Numbered from the stretch's first letter, positions 11,116 through 20,098 are shown. The stretch: DNA of 64,000 bases from Desulfobacteraceae bacterium (GCA_016744295.1 JADGEQ010000015.1:1-64000); one strand, 5' to 3'. Translations and numbers: made by a program. The notes: generated by a model from the letters alone, not told the origin.

Positions 11116-11811
11116 ATGAATGCGAACAGCGACAAAAATCCAATTATCAGGTTGTTTAATGTGAGCAAGCGCTATGGCGCTAAACTGGCACTGAACAATG
11201 TCTCATTGGATATAGAACCCGGAGAATTTATCTTTGTCTCCGGCCCTTCCGGTGCCGGCAAATCAACTCTTTTAAGGGTTCTTTACCTTGCAGAAAATGT
11301 GTCGGAAGGCCAGATTCTCATTGATGGTATGAACCTGTCCAGGGTCTCTTCGGGAAAATTGCCTTTTTTACGGCGCAGGTTTGGTATGGTGTTTCAGGAT
11401 TTTAAACTGATTCCCAACCGAACCGTATTTGAAAATGTGGCATTGGTACTGGAGGTGGCGGGTGAAAGCCCAAGCTTTATCCGGAAGAAGGTGATGCATG
11501 TGCTCAGGACCACGGGCATGGAAAAAAAGATCAATGCCCTGCCCCCCACCCTTTCAGGGGGTGAGCAGCAGCGTGTGGCGGTTGCCCGGGCAGTGGTGGG
11601 AGAACCTTCTATCATCCTGGCCGATGAACCCACGGGTAGTCTGGATGATAAGGCTGCCCAGGCGGTAATGGATTTTTTGATGGAATACCATAAAAAAGGA
11701 GCAACAATTCTTGTGGCAAGTCATAACCTTCACCTTATGGAAAGTACGGTCAGGGGGAGGAATATTGTTCTGGAAGAAGGAAAATTGAAAACAACCTCCA
11801 CCATGCTCTAA
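11116..11811 (+). CDS. ftsE: Cell-division ATP-binding protein FtsE
   Basis: ABC-type ATPase that couples to FtsX at the divisome and controls septal peptidoglycan hydrolysis through periplasmic activators. The 231-residue protein has Walker A GPSGAGKST at 43-51, the Q-loop FQDF, signature LSGGEQQRVAVARA, Walker B IILADEPTGSLD and the switch His in VASHNLHLM. ftsX follows 21 bp downstream, then an EnvC-like M23 protein, which supports FtsE over a generic lipoprotein exporter subunit. The start is ATG at 11116. Confidence 0.95.
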   Translation: MNANSDKNPIIRLFNVSKRYGAKLALNNVSLDIEPGEFIFVSGPSGAGKSTLLRVLYLAENVSEGQILIDGMNLSRVSSGKLPFLRRRFGMVFQDFKLIPNRTVFENVALVLEVAGESPSFIRKKVMHVLRTTGMEKKINALPPTLSGGEQQRVAVARAVVGEPSIILADEPTGSLDDKAAQAVMDFLMEYHKKGATILVASHNLHLMESTVRGRNIVLEEGKLKTTSTML

Positions 11812-11832
11812 CTAAAGACGAGACTTCAGCAT

Positions 11833-12708
11833 ATGATCCGTTTCATAAAAAAAGCGCTGGCAGATATCCGGTCCAACCGGTTTTTGAATTTTATTACCAT
11901 TGTCACCATCTCCCTTTCTATTTTGGTAGTTTCGGTCTTTATGCTTTTTTTTGAAAATGCAAGCAGGGTTATTGAAGTCTGGAATCAGGGGGGGCGTGCC
12001 ATGATATATCTGGAAAATGGATTTTCCAGGGATATGCTCGCCCGCCTGCAGGAGAAAATTAATGGGTTGGGCGAGGTTGATGAAATGGTTTTTATTCCAA
12101 AAGACCAGGCCCTGGATAAATTAAAAAAAGAGATGGGGTCCCGGACAGAATTTTTTAAAACCCTTAAAACAAATCCTTTGCCCGATGCAATTGAAATTCG
12201 GATGAAATCCCACGGGAGCTTTGAACAGATACAAGGTTTTGCCCGGCAGATTGAGTCCCTGGATCTGGTGGAAAATGTTGAATATGGCCAGGGATGGCTG
12301 GGTAAATTTTTGAATATTTTTAATTTGTTTAAAATGACCGGTTATGCAATGTGCGGTCTTTTTTTGCTCATCGCATTGTTCATCACGGCCAATACGGTGA
12401 GGCTGGCATTTTATTCCCGCAGGCTTGAGGTCGAGATCATGCGGCTTGTCGGAGCAACAGAAGGCTTTATCAAAACGCCTTTTTATGTGGAAGGTCTTTT
12501 TCAGGGGTTTATCGGCGGGGTGCTGGGTCTTGTGATCCTTCTGGGCGGATATGTGACCATCTCATCGGGTATTGCAGAGAATCTGGCCGCATATGTCTAC
12601 ACGGACATTCGGTTTCTTTCTGTAAAAGCCATAGGGATTATACTTTTTTCCAGTACATTTTTAGGTTGGTTTGGATGTTATCTGTCCTTAAAACAAATTT
12701 TAAAATAG
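11833..12708 (+). CDS. ftsX: Cell-division permease-like protein FtsX
   Basis: Inner-membrane partner of FtsE. The 291-residue protein has a cytoplasmic N-terminus (MIRFIKKALADIRSNR), TM1 at about 20-40, a periplasmic domain of about 130 residues with the FtsX ECD pattern, then three TM helices (about 175-195, 225-250, 265-290). A short cytosolic loop RLEVEIMRLVGAT is typical of the MacB/FtsX family. It transmits ATP hydrolysis to a periplasmic hydrolase activator, which is probably encoded by the next gene and overlaps its 3' end. Confidence 0.95.
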   Translation: MIRFIKKALADIRSNRFLNFITIVTISLSILVVSVFMLFFENASRVIEVWNQGGRAMIYLENGFSRDMLARLQEKINGLGEVDEMVFIPKDQALDKLKKEMGSRTEFFKTLKTNPLPDAIEIRMKSHGSFEQIQGFARQIESLDLVENVEYGQGWLGKFLNIFNLFKMTGYAMCGLFLLIALFITANTVRLAFYSRRLEVEIMRLVGATEGFIKTPFYVEGLFQGFIGGVLGLVILLGGYVTISSGIAENLAAYVYTDIRFLSVKAIGIILFSSTFLGWFGCYLSLKQILK

Positions 12709-14180
12709 ACCATTTAAAGATCATTCTCTGTCTTATCCTGGGATGTCTGGCCCTGTTGATAGCTGATAATGCCATGGCCGGGGACCGGGTTTTGTTCAAG
12801 GGGATTGTCAGTGCATACAAGCTGAATATCAGGACAAGCCCTTCCCAGGATTCAGATGTGGTGGTTGTGGTTAAAAAAGGGGTCCAGGTGGATGTTGTCG
12901 AAAAAAAAGGCGGCATCGGCGGCTGGCTGACCGTGGTCTATCAAGGCCAAAAAGGGTATATCCGAAATCGGACCAAATATATTATTCTGAAGGCGGTGAA
13001 AGCGGTTCAGAACTTGCCGGCGGTTAAGCCTCCTCCGGTTGTCAAGATCCCCAGGGTTGTCAAGAGCCCTGCAGCGGTCAAAAAACCCGTGGAGATCACC
13101 CCGGAAAAAGCGATTATCCGGGAAAAAATTGTTATTAAAGAGAAGATTATCTCTGAAGAGGAAAAGTTTGAGACCTTCTCAAAAAATGAGATTGAGGTTA
13201 TTGAAGGGCTGAATGAAATTGATTATGGCCTGAACCAGGCCCGTTTGAAGTCCAGGCGGTTGTCCCGGGAGACAAGCAGTCTGGAAATGAAAATTAAAAA
13301 GATCCGGGAATCCAAAGAGAGTCTGGCCGCCCAGACAGATACAGATAAAGTTTATGCGGGCCAGCGGCTTAACGCCCTGTACCGGATGCGCATGATCGGC
13401 CGTTTGGATATTGCAGGCGTTCCCGCTTCGGTCTTTGACTTTTTCTTGTCCCAAAACGCGATGAAGCAGGTGGTGCAATCTGATTTACAGGTGCTTGAAA
13501 CCCAGGCAAATGATTTTAAAAAGCTGAGCAGCCTTGAAACCGAATTTGGACAGCAGGTGGCGGTGCAAAATGATCTGGAAGCAGAGCTGAGCCTTCAGAT
13601 CCGGATTAAGGAAAAGGAAACCCTCAAGAAGGCAGCGATTCTATCCGAGATCCAAAGGGAAAAAAATCTGTCCCAGGCAGCGCTTCAATCTTTGAAAGCA
13701 TCAGCCCGTGACCTTGATAATAAATTGCGTCTCATGGATTCCCAGGGGGGTAATTCCGTTGATGATTCCTCTTTTTTACGTCAAAAAGGGCGGCTGCACA
13801 TCCCGGTGCAAGGAAAAATCGTGTCGCGGTTCGGACGTTCCAAGACCGGGGATTACAAATCCTTCACTTTTCAAAGCGGAATTGATATAAAGGTGGAAAG
13901 AGGAGAGCCTGTCCGGTCTGTTTTCAAGGGTGATGTCATGTTTGCCCAATGGCTGAAAGGGTATGGAAACCTGGTGATTATAAACCACGGTGACAATTAT
14001 TATACCCTCTATGCCCATGTGGAAGAAATTTTTATAAAAAGGGGTGAGACAGTTGATACCGGTGAGGTAATTGCCACTGCCGGTGATACCGGGTCCATCA
14101 AGGGGCTGCGACTTCATTTTGAGGTCCGGCACCATGGAAAACCCGTCAACCCCATGAAATGGATAAGAAAAGGAGTTTAA
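12675..14180 (+). CDS. EnvC-like murein hydrolase activator with SH3 and M23 domains
   Basis: A 502-residue exported protein that probably activates or performs septal wall cleavage under FtsEX control. The order is a signal segment (about residues 15-33, ending NAMAG), an SH3b domain (KGIVSAYKLNIRTSPSQDSDV...), a Val/Pro/Lys-rich linker, a long coiled coil (about 170-360) as in EnvC, and a C-terminal M23/LytM domain. The LytM region has GKIVSRFGRSK, SGIDIKVERGEPV, YTLYAHVEEI and RLHFEVRHHGKPVNP. The first metal His of active M23 enzymes (GxHxGxD) is replaced by SGIDIK, so it is probably a degenerate activator rather than an endopeptidase. The ATG at 12675 overlaps ftsX by 34 bp; a TTG at 12666 is a weaker alternative. 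Confidence 0.88.
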   Translation: MLSVLKTNFKIDHLKIILCLILGCLALLIADNAMAGDRVLFKGIVSAYKLNIRTSPSQDSDVVVVVKKGVQVDVVEKKGGIGGWLTVVYQGQKGYIRNRTKYIILKAVKAVQNLPAVKPPPVVKIPRVVKSPAAVKKPVEITPEKAIIREKIVIKEKIISEEEKFETFSKNEIEVIEGLNEIDYGLNQARLKSRRLSRETSSLEMKIKKIRESKESLAAQTDTDKVYAGQRLNALYRMRMIGRLDIAGVPASVFDFFLSQNAMKQVVQSDLQVLETQANDFKKLSSLETEFGQQVAVQNDLEAELSLQIRIKEKETLKKAAILSEIQREKNLSQAALQSLKASARDLDNKLRLMDSQGGNSVDDSSFLRQKGRLHIPVQGKIVSRFGRSKTGDYKSFTFQSGIDIKVERGEPVRSVFKGDVMFAQWLKGYGNLVIINHGDNYYTLYAHVEEIFIKRGETVDTGEVIATAGDTGSIKGLRLHFEVRHHGKPVNPMKWIRKGV

Positions 14181-14184
14181 AATA

Positions 14185-15546
14185 ATGAAGTATCAGTTTC
14201 CCGAATTTGCAAAGCACTGGATATCTATAACCGCTGCTTCTCTGGTCCTTATTTTTATGACGGGATCTTTAACCCTGGTACAGGCGAATGATGAAAAAAC
14301 CTATAAAAGTTTGAAGCTCTTTACCGAGGTTCTGGAAGAACTGGAAAAAAACTATGTGGATGAGGTAGATGCCGAAGCGCTTATTCATAATGCCATCAAG
14401 GGCATGGTGGGAAATTTGGATCCACACTCAAGTTTTATGCCTCCGGAGGCATTTGATGACCTCCAGGATGATACCAAGGGAGAGTTCTCCGGTATCGGTA
14501 TCGTGATCACCATGAAGGAGGGAATTCTGACCGTGGTTTCCCCCATTGAGGGCACCCCGGCCTATATAGCCGGCATCCAGGCAGGGGACATCATTATAAA
14601 AATAGATGATCTGTCCACAAAAGGCATGGCCCTGTGGGAGGCCGTGGGCAAAATGAGGGGGCCCAGGCACAAAAAGGTTCTGATCACGGTAATCCGGGAA
14701 GGAGAGAGCCTTCCCCTTGAGTTTGCTCTGAAAAGGGATTTGATTCCCATGACCAGTGTGAGATCTGCTGTTCTCAAACCCGGATACGGATATTTGCGAG
14801 TTACCAATTTTCGGATGAATACCGTTGAAGACATGGAAACGCATTTGGAAAAACTTGAAAAAAAGAGCGGCGGGCTCAAGGGCCTTATCGTTGATCTGAG
14901 GGATAACCCGGGCGGACTTTTGGACCAGGCCATTAAAATCAGTGATCTGTTTTTGGATCAGGGGAGTATTGTTTCCATCAAAGGCCGGCTTGAGAAGAAT
15001 ACCCAGGTGTTTAACGCATACCCCGGGCAAAAAGACAGAAACTACCCCATTGTTGTTTTGATCAATGGCGGGTCTGCATCGGCATCGGAAATAGTGGCAG
15101 GGGCACTCCAGGACCATTCCAGGGCGCTTATTCTTGGTACACCCTCCTTTGGAAAGGGATCTGTTCAAACCGTTCATCCCCTTAAAAACGGATTTGGTAT
15201 TAAATATACAATTGCCCGGTATTATACGCCTAATGGACGTTCCATCCAGGCCAAGGGGATCCAGCCGGATATTGAAGTAGAATTTGAGATCATTCAGAAG
15301 AAAGAAAAAAAAGCCTCTATCTTTGACAGGATGATGAAGGAAAAAGATTTGAAAAATAGCCTAAAGCCAGAGGGCATTGACCCGGCCCGTGAACAGAGCG
15401 GTGAACAGGGAAAATCTGAAAAGAAAAAAACAAAGAAAAGTCGGCAGATTTTAGATGCTGAGCAACTTGGAAAGGATGCCCAGGTAAAAAGAGCCCTTGA
15501 TATTCTGGTGAGCTATGGAGTGTTTAGTAAATTAAATGGCCGATAG
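14185..15546 (+). CDS. C-terminal processing peptidase, S41 family
   Basis: A periplasmic serine protease with a Ser-Lys dyad, of the CtpA/Prc group. The 453-residue protein has a signal anchor at about 14-35, an N-terminal helical region (EVLEELEKNYVDEVD), a PDZ domain (about 95-175, GIGIVITMKEGILTV...) and the S41 core. The catalytic Ser is in NGGSASASEIVAG and the Lys in FGKGSVQTV. A charged Lys-rich C-terminal tail follows. It sits 4 bp after the EnvC-like gene with a clear AGGAG site. Such proteases often degrade or process peptidoglycan hydrolases, which fits this neighbourhood. Confidence 0.95.
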   Translation: MKYQFPEFAKHWISITAASLVLIFMTGSLTLVQANDEKTYKSLKLFTEVLEELEKNYVDEVDAEALIHNAIKGMVGNLDPHSSFMPPEAFDDLQDDTKGEFSGIGIVITMKEGILTVVSPIEGTPAYIAGIQAGDIIIKIDDLSTKGMALWEAVGKMRGPRHKKVLITVIREGESLPLEFALKRDLIPMTSVRSAVLKPGYGYLRVTNFRMNTVEDMETHLEKLEKKSGGLKGLIVDLRDNPGGLLDQAIKISDLFLDQGSIVSIKGRLEKNTQVFNAYPGQKDRNYPIVVLINGGSASASEIVAGALQDHSRALILGTPSFGKGSVQTVHPLKNGFGIKYTIARYYTPNGRSIQAKGIQPDIEVEFEIIQKKEKKASIFDRMMKEKDLKNSLKPEGIDPAREQSGEQGKSEKKKTKKSRQILDAEQLGKDAQVKRALDILVSYGVFSKLNGR

Positions 15547-16666
15547 GAAAAAGGGCAAAGCAAAGGCTTCCCCCCAAAAAAAAGCACCGGTCAAAAAGGC
15601 CCCAGGAAAGAAAACTCCAGGAAAAAAAACAGGAACCAGGAAACAAACCAACCTTGGCAAAGAAATGAAAAAGGTTGGTTTGGGCATTGCCATTCTACTG
15701 GCCATCTGTTTGACCATTGCCATGCTGCTGGATATATTCTTCAAACCAGGAATCACAGGCTCCGGGAGGAAAATATCCAAACCCGGGATTGCCCAGAAGG
15801 AGAAAAAGCCTGCTGGAAAATTATCCGGGGGAGAAAATAGGATATCACCGGTGTTTGAAGAGGTCGGTGATATCCGGAATAAAAAGCCCTCAACCGGGCT
15901 CAGGGGAAAATCCCAGCAGCTGATCCTGTATGAGATCTTTGAGGGCATTGACCATGGCCAGATCGAAAAAAAACCTGTCCTCCCAGAGGATAGAGACATC
16001 CCCAGGATAGCCATCATCATTGATGATATTGGGTATGACAGACAGATTGCAATGGAATTGTTTCAACTGGATTCAAACCTGACCTTTTCGGTGCTTCCCT
16101 TTTCACCTTTTGGGACTTCCATTGCCAAAACGCTTTCTGCCAAAGGGGCAAAGCTCATGCTTCACCTGCCCATGGAGCCGGTTCAATATCCGAAAGTAAA
16201 CCCGGGACCCGGCGCCCTATTATCCGCCATGACGCCTGACAAGCTTTTGGATCAGCTTCGGAAAGATTTAAAAGAGGTGCCTGGGGTGGTAGGCGTAAAC
16301 AATCACATGGGATCAAAATTAACGGCTGATTCCGATAAAATGAATCAGATTTTTACTATTTTAAAAAAGAGAGATCTGTTTTTCATCGATTCTCGAACCT
16401 CTCCCGTATCCCAGGGTGAGGCTTCTGCCCGTCTGTTCAACTTGAGGTTTGCCCAGCGGGACACCTTTCTGGATAATTCTCAAAATATTCCCTATATTAC
16501 GGGGCAATTGGCCAGCCTGGTTAAGGTTGCCAAAAGGCACGGGACTGCCATCGGTATTGGTCATCCCTACAAGGCCACCCTTGAGACCCTGAAAATTGAA
16601 TTGCCCAAGCTTGCGGGCAAAATTCGGATTGTCCCGGCCAGTCAGTTGGTCCACTTCCCCGAGTAA
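15536..16666 (+). CDS. Divergent polysaccharide deacetylase family protein
   Basis: A 376-residue single-pass or exported protein. A Lys/Pro-rich basic N-terminus (about 1-45) precedes a TM helix (about 47-68), then a linker, then the deacetylase-like domain (about 155-370). That domain has IAIIIDDIGYD, LHLPMEP, VGVNNHMGSKLT, FFIDSRTSP and GIGHPYKATL, the pattern of the YibQ-type divergent polysaccharide deacetylase family. The Asp-Asp and His motifs suggest metal binding. Its start overlaps the S41 protease gene by 11 bp, so it belongs to the ftsEX-envC-ctp transcript. In other proteobacteria this family also follows EnvC and Ctp genes. The substrate is unknown, probably a wall or envelope polysaccharide. 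Confidence 0.88.
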   Translation: MADRKKGKAKASPQKKAPVKKAPGKKTPGKKTGTRKQTNLGKEMKKVGLGIAILLAICLTIAMLLDIFFKPGITGSGRKISKPGIAQKEKKPAGKLSGGENRISPVFEEVGDIRNKKPSTGLRGKSQQLILYEIFEGIDHGQIEKKPVLPEDRDIPRIAIIIDDIGYDRQIAMELFQLDSNLTFSVLPFSPFGTSIAKTLSAKGAKLMLHLPMEPVQYPKVNPGPGALLSAMTPDKLLDQLRKDLKEVPGVVGVNNHMGSKLTADSDKMNQIFTILKKRDLFFIDSRTSPVSQGEASARLFNLRFAQRDTFLDNSQNIPYITGQLASLVKVAKRHGTAIGIGHPYKATLETLKIELPKLAGKIRIVPASQLVHFPE

Positions 16667-16685
16667 TCATTGATCAATAGCGTTT

Positions 16686-17231
16686 TTATTTCTCTTCTAT
16701 TTCATCCAGCAAGAACAGGGCCCTGGATATGGGGATTCTGTCGTCAAAGGGGTTGGTTTCAAAGGATTCGAGAAATTGCTTGTTTATAGCTGCCAGCAGT
16801 TTGTTCAACTGATCAAGATCAAACAGAGCATCCCTGGTAAAGGAGGTGACGCCTTTAAAATTTTTGGGGCAGAAATCCACCAGAATTTCTCCGTCTTTTT
16901 TAAAATATAGGGGATAGCCGTGGGTCCGGCAGATGATGGGGCGGGCTTCATACAAGACGCATTGATTGTTGATCAAAAGGGGACAACGATTTTTCTCTTC
17001 CAACCCGGACATGACACTCTTTTGGCAGGAATTGTTCATTCCAAGGAAGGCTGCTGAAAGGGCAAAGGCTTCAACCGGGAACAGATTAAGAAACCGGCAG
17101 CAGGTGTCGCAGCCTTTTTTACAAACAATCTTGTCAGAATAGTTTTTTTCCACCTTTTTGATATGGGCATCCACCCGTTTTAAAAGGTCGTCATAGTTTT
17201 TCAATAAAAGGGCTAAAATTTTGGGGTCCAT
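16686..17231 (-). CDS. YkgJ-family cysteine cluster protein
   Basis: A 181-residue soluble protein with the conserved cysteine set of the YkgJ/UPF0153 family: CKKGCDTCC near residues 37-45, then CPLLINNQCVLYEARPIICRTHG, then FCPKNF. These are thought to bind zinc or an Fe-S cluster. The role is unknown. It is a single gene; its start codon is preceded by GGAAATTAA, which is part of a tandem repeat that may regulate it. Confidence 0.85.
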   Translation of the reverse strand: MDPKILALLLKNYDDLLKRVDAHIKKVEKNYSDKIVCKKGCDTCCRFLNLFPVEAFALSAAFLGMNNSCQKSVMSGLEEKNRCPLLINNQCVLYEARPIICRTHGYPLYFKKDGEILVDFCPKNFKGVTSFTRDALFDLDQLNKLLAAINKQFLESFETNPFDDRIPISRALFLLDEIEEK

Positions 17232-17233
17232 TT

Positions 17234-17287
17234 AATTTCCATATCCAGCAAATAATTTCCATATTCACCAATTGATTCTTATATCCA
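17234..17287 (-). repeat. Three tandem 14-bp repeats at exact 20-bp spacing before the YkgJ-type gene
   Basis: AATTTCCATATCCA (17234-17247), AATTTCCATATTCA (17254-17267) and GATTCTTATATCCA (17274-17287) recur every 20 bp. On the coding strand they read TGGATATGGAAATT-like and the last overlaps the ribosome binding site. Possible roles are a phased protein-binding array or repeated GGA sites for an RNA-binding regulator such as CsrA. Confidence 0.5.
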
Positions 17288-17386
17288 ATTGATCCGTCCC
17301 TGGCATTTATACCCGAGTTTATTAAAAAATGGAATTCGGCATTAAGGGTGGGCCTGAAAAAATATTGTCCTCCGGGAATCAAGTTC

Positions 17387-17421
17387 AACATTGCCCCGGG
17401 GAAATCACCCGGGGCAGTGTT
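17387..17421 (-). terminator. Hairpin terminator of nhaD
   Basis: Arms AACATTGCCCCGGG (17387-17400) and CCCGGGGCAGTGTT (17408-17421) pair at 13 of 14 positions plus one G-U, with a 7-base loop, 23 bp beyond the nhaD stop. The T-tract is weak. Confidence 0.65.
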
Positions 17422-17443
17422 GAAAACTTTTACTTCAGTGAAC

Positions 17444-18880
17444 TTACATCAGGGAACTGTTGAGCATGAGATGGCAGAGAATGCTCGCCCCATAGCCCAG
17501 GGCGATTACCGGTGTCCATTTGAGGTGGGCCCCAAAGGTGTAAGTTCCCCGGGCGGTTCCCATGAGTGCAACACCGGCTGCCGAGCCAATGGCCAGCATG
17601 CTGCCGCCGGTACCTGCGGTGAGGGTTACAAGGAGCCATTGACCGTGGGACATGGAAGGATCCATGGTCAAAACCGCAAACATCACAGGTATGTTGTCCA
17701 CGATGGCTGACAGAACCCCGACCAGGCAATTGGCCCAGGTGGCGCCAAGGTCGGTGTACATGAATTCGGAAACAAGTGCCAGATATCCGAACTGGGCAAG
17801 CCCGCCAACGCAGAGGATGACACCATAGAAGAATAGAAGTGTATCCCACTCTGCCCTTGAGATCTTCTTCATAATATCAAAGGGTGAGAACTCTCCTTTG
17901 CTGTTGCAGTCGTGGTCCCTGGCCCCCAGGATGGTGTCGTAATTGTATTTCCGGTTCTCATGGCGCTTGATGTGATAGGAGAAAAAACCCAGGTAACTGA
18001 GGCCGAACATCATGCCGGCGGCCGGAGGAAGATAAAGAAAGTTATGAAAGCAGATGGCCGTCACAATGGTGGCAAGGAAGAGTCCCATGATGGGCCAGGC
18101 GCCATACTTCATGGTGACCTCTTCCGCCAAGGTCTCGGGCACATTTTTGTCTACAAACAGACTCATTATGATTGCAGGAATCAGCCAGTTCACCAGTGCC
18201 GGGATAAAAATGACAAAAAATTCGCCAAAGGCTATCTTGCCCTTCTGCCAAACCATGAGGGTGGTGATATCGCCAAAGGGAGAGAAGGCTCCTCCGGCAT
18301 TGGCCGCAACAACGATGTTGATGCAGGCAAGGCTGATAAAGGTTTTGTTTTTGCCCCCGACAGCCATGGCAACGGCACCCATGAGAAGGGCTGTGGTGAG
18401 ATTGTCTGCCACAGGAGATATGATAAAGGCAAGACATCCGGTGATCCAGAAGATCTTCCTGAGGGAAAATCCCCGGGACACCAGAATAGCCCGAAGGCTC
18501 TGGAATACGTTTCTCTCCTCCATGGCATTGATATAGGTCATGGCTACCAGCAGAAATAAGAAAAGTTCGGCATACTCCAAAAGGCTCGCCTTGATTGCAA
18601 TGTGGGCCGTGTGAAAATCTCCTATGCCTGTGTAGGCAAGAGAAACCAATAGCCAGATAGCACCTGCCGCAAACAATACCGGTTTGCTCTTTCTCAGGTG
18701 GATGGTGTTCTCCATGGGAACCAGTGCATAGGCGCCGATAAAAATGATTACCCCAAGATACCCATAAAGGGTGGAGGTAAGATCTACAACAGCAGAAGCC
18801 GCACCGCCCGTTTGTGCAGCAACAGTTGCCGGCAGGAGTAAAACGCCTGCCAGAATTGATAATTTTTTCATTGTATTCAT
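17444..18880 (-). CDS. nhaD: Na+/H+ antiporter NhaD
   Basis: A secondary antiporter that expels Na+ or Li+ in exchange for protons, common in marine and haloalkaliphilic bacteria. The 478-residue protein has about 12 TM helices and the NhaD/ArsB (ion transporter superfamily) signatures SPVADNLTTALLMGAV and NAGGAFSPFGDITTLMVW. These two re-entrant motifs, with Asn and Asp residues, form the transport core. A hydrophobic N-terminus ending PATVAAQT looks like a cleavable signal. The start is ATG at 18880 or three codons in at 18871. The divergent neighbour is nhaR, and the leader has a structured region that may sense cations. Confidence 0.95.
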   Translation of the reverse strand: MNTMKKLSILAGVLLLPATVAAQTGGAASAVVDLTSTLYGYLGVIIFIGAYALVPMENTIHLRKSKPVLFAAGAIWLLVSLAYTGIGDFHTAHIAIKASLLEYAELFLFLLVAMTYINAMEERNVFQSLRAILVSRGFSLRKIFWITGCLAFIISPVADNLTTALLMGAVAMAVGGKNKTFISLACINIVVAANAGGAFSPFGDITTLMVWQKGKIAFGEFFVIFIPALVNWLIPAIIMSLFVDKNVPETLAEEVTMKYGAWPIMGLFLATIVTAICFHNFLYLPPAAGMMFGLSYLGFFSYHIKRHENRKYNYDTILGARDHDCNSKGEFSPFDIMKKISRAEWDTLLFFYGVILCVGGLAQFGYLALVSEFMYTDLGATWANCLVGVLSAIVDNIPVMFAVLTMDPSMSHGQWLLVTLTAGTGGSMLAIGSAAGVALMGTARGTYTFGAHLKWTPVIALGYGASILCHLMLNSSLM

Positions 18881-18914
18881 TGTTCTGTCATTAATCCTTT
18901 TTGGGTTATGATAC

Positions 18915-19014
18915 TGTAAGAGTATATCCGTCGGTTGCGCTGTTTTCTCCCACCGACCCGGTCCTCTTGTTCAAATAAGCGCAATTATGATCAAAACCGT
19001 GGACCCTCTATCCA
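18915..19014 (-). ncRNA. Structured leader RNA of nhaD, candidate cation-sensing riboswitch
   Basis: On the nhaD sense strand, GTCGGT...ACCGAC (plus-strand 18952-18957 with 18930-18935) forms a hairpin that encloses GGGAGAAAACAGCGCA. GGTCC pairs GGACC (19001-19005 with 18960-18964), and AGAG pairs CTCT outside. In addition TTGCGCT in an upstream loop (18978-18984) is fully complementary to AGCGCAA (18935-18941), a pseudoknot. Compact pseudoknotted leaders before Na+/H+ antiporter genes are known as the nhaA-I (Li+-responsive) class. The context fits, but I cannot confirm class membership from memory alone. Confidence 0.45.
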
Positions 19015-19144
19015 TTTTTATGGTAAGATTCTCCAGGGTAACCTGCTCAATACTGAACAGAAGGGAGCGATAATAGTATGGTGAAGTGTTTCGGTCAAAT
19101 AGATAATATAGTTATAATCATTCGGAAAAAGCGAATATAAGTCC

Positions 19145-20098
19145 ATGGAGTGGCTTAATTATCATCATCTTTTTTACTTCTGGACCGTAATGCGGGAGGG
19201 AAGCATTACCGCAGCCTGCACGCGATTGAGTCTTGCCCAGTCAACGGTGAGCGCACAGCTGGGCAAGCTTGAGGAGTCTCTTGGGGGAAAATTGTTCAAC
19301 CGCCAGGGACGTTCTCTGGAGGCCACTGATCTGGGGCAGTTGGTATTCCAATATGCCGACAAGATTTTTCCTTTGGGCAGGGAATTGATGGACCAGATCC
19401 ACAACCGCACTGTGATCGGCCCCCTTTCCCTGAAAGTGGGTATCGTGGATGTGGTTCCCAAACTCATGGCCCGAAAACTTCTGGAACCCGCTCTTTGCCT
19501 GGACAGAAAAGTGCGCCTTGCCTGTCACGAGGGAAAGGAAAAGGACCTTTTGGCGGAACTTGCCCTGCACAACCTGGATCTGGTTATAGCTGACAGCCCA
19601 ATCCGGTCCGGCCTCAGCATCAAGGCCTACAACCATTTTTTAGGGGAATGTGGGATCACCTTCTTTGCCGTAAAGGAATTTGCAACGCACCTGAAAAAAA
19701 ACTTCCCCGCCTCCCTGGACAACACCCCCATGGTAATGCCCATGGCCATGACCATGCTCAGATGTGCTCTGGATCAGTGGTTTGAAACCCTTTCCATCAC
19801 GCCTGTGGTGGTGGCTGAATTTGAGGACAATGCGCTTTTGACGGTGTTCGGACAGGCGGGTGACGGGGTGTTTGTGGCACCGACCATCATCGAGTCAGAG
19901 GTGAAAACCCAGTACCAGGTGGAAATTATTGGAAGGTGTGACACCATCAAGGAGCGGTTTTACGCCATTTCTGTGGAGCGGATACTCAAGCACCCGGCAG
20001 TGGTGGCAATAACGGATATCGCCCGCCACTCATTTTTCCCTTCTGCCGGTGAAAAACCCGGTGGCAAAGGACAAACGGATGAATTTTCAAGTTTATAA
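19145..20098 (+). CDS. nhaR: LysR-family regulator NhaR
   Basis: A LysR-type transcriptional activator of sodium-proton antiporter genes. The 317-residue protein has an N-terminal winged HTH (LNYHHLFYFWTVMREGSI, then STVSAQLGKLEESLGG) with the NhaR-typical start, followed by a LysR substrate-binding domain. It is transcribed divergently from nhaD with 264 bp between them, which supports control of nhaD. It ends overlapping the convergent PHP gene by 6 bp. The C-terminal tail (GEKPGGKGQTDEFSS) is low-complexity. Confidence 0.93.
   Translation: MEWLNYHHLFYFWTVMREGSITAACTRLSLAQSTVSAQLGKLEESLGGKLFNRQGRSLEATDLGQLVFQYADKIFPLGRELMDQIHNRTVIGPLSLKVGIVDVVPKLMARKLLEPALCLDRKVRLACHEGKEKDLLAELALHNLDLVIADSPIRSGLSIKAYNHFLGECGITFFAVKEFATHLKKNFPASLDNTPMVMPMAMTMLRCALDQWFETLSITPVVVAEFEDNALLTVFGQAGDGVFVAPTIIESEVKTQYQVEIIGRCDTIKERFYAISVERILKHPAVVAITDIARHSFFPSAGEKPGGKGQTDEFSSL

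Noticed and set aside
14428-15177. 249-codon minus-strand frame opposite the S41 protease
   Set aside because: Antisense to a clearly functional protease with intact catalytic motifs.
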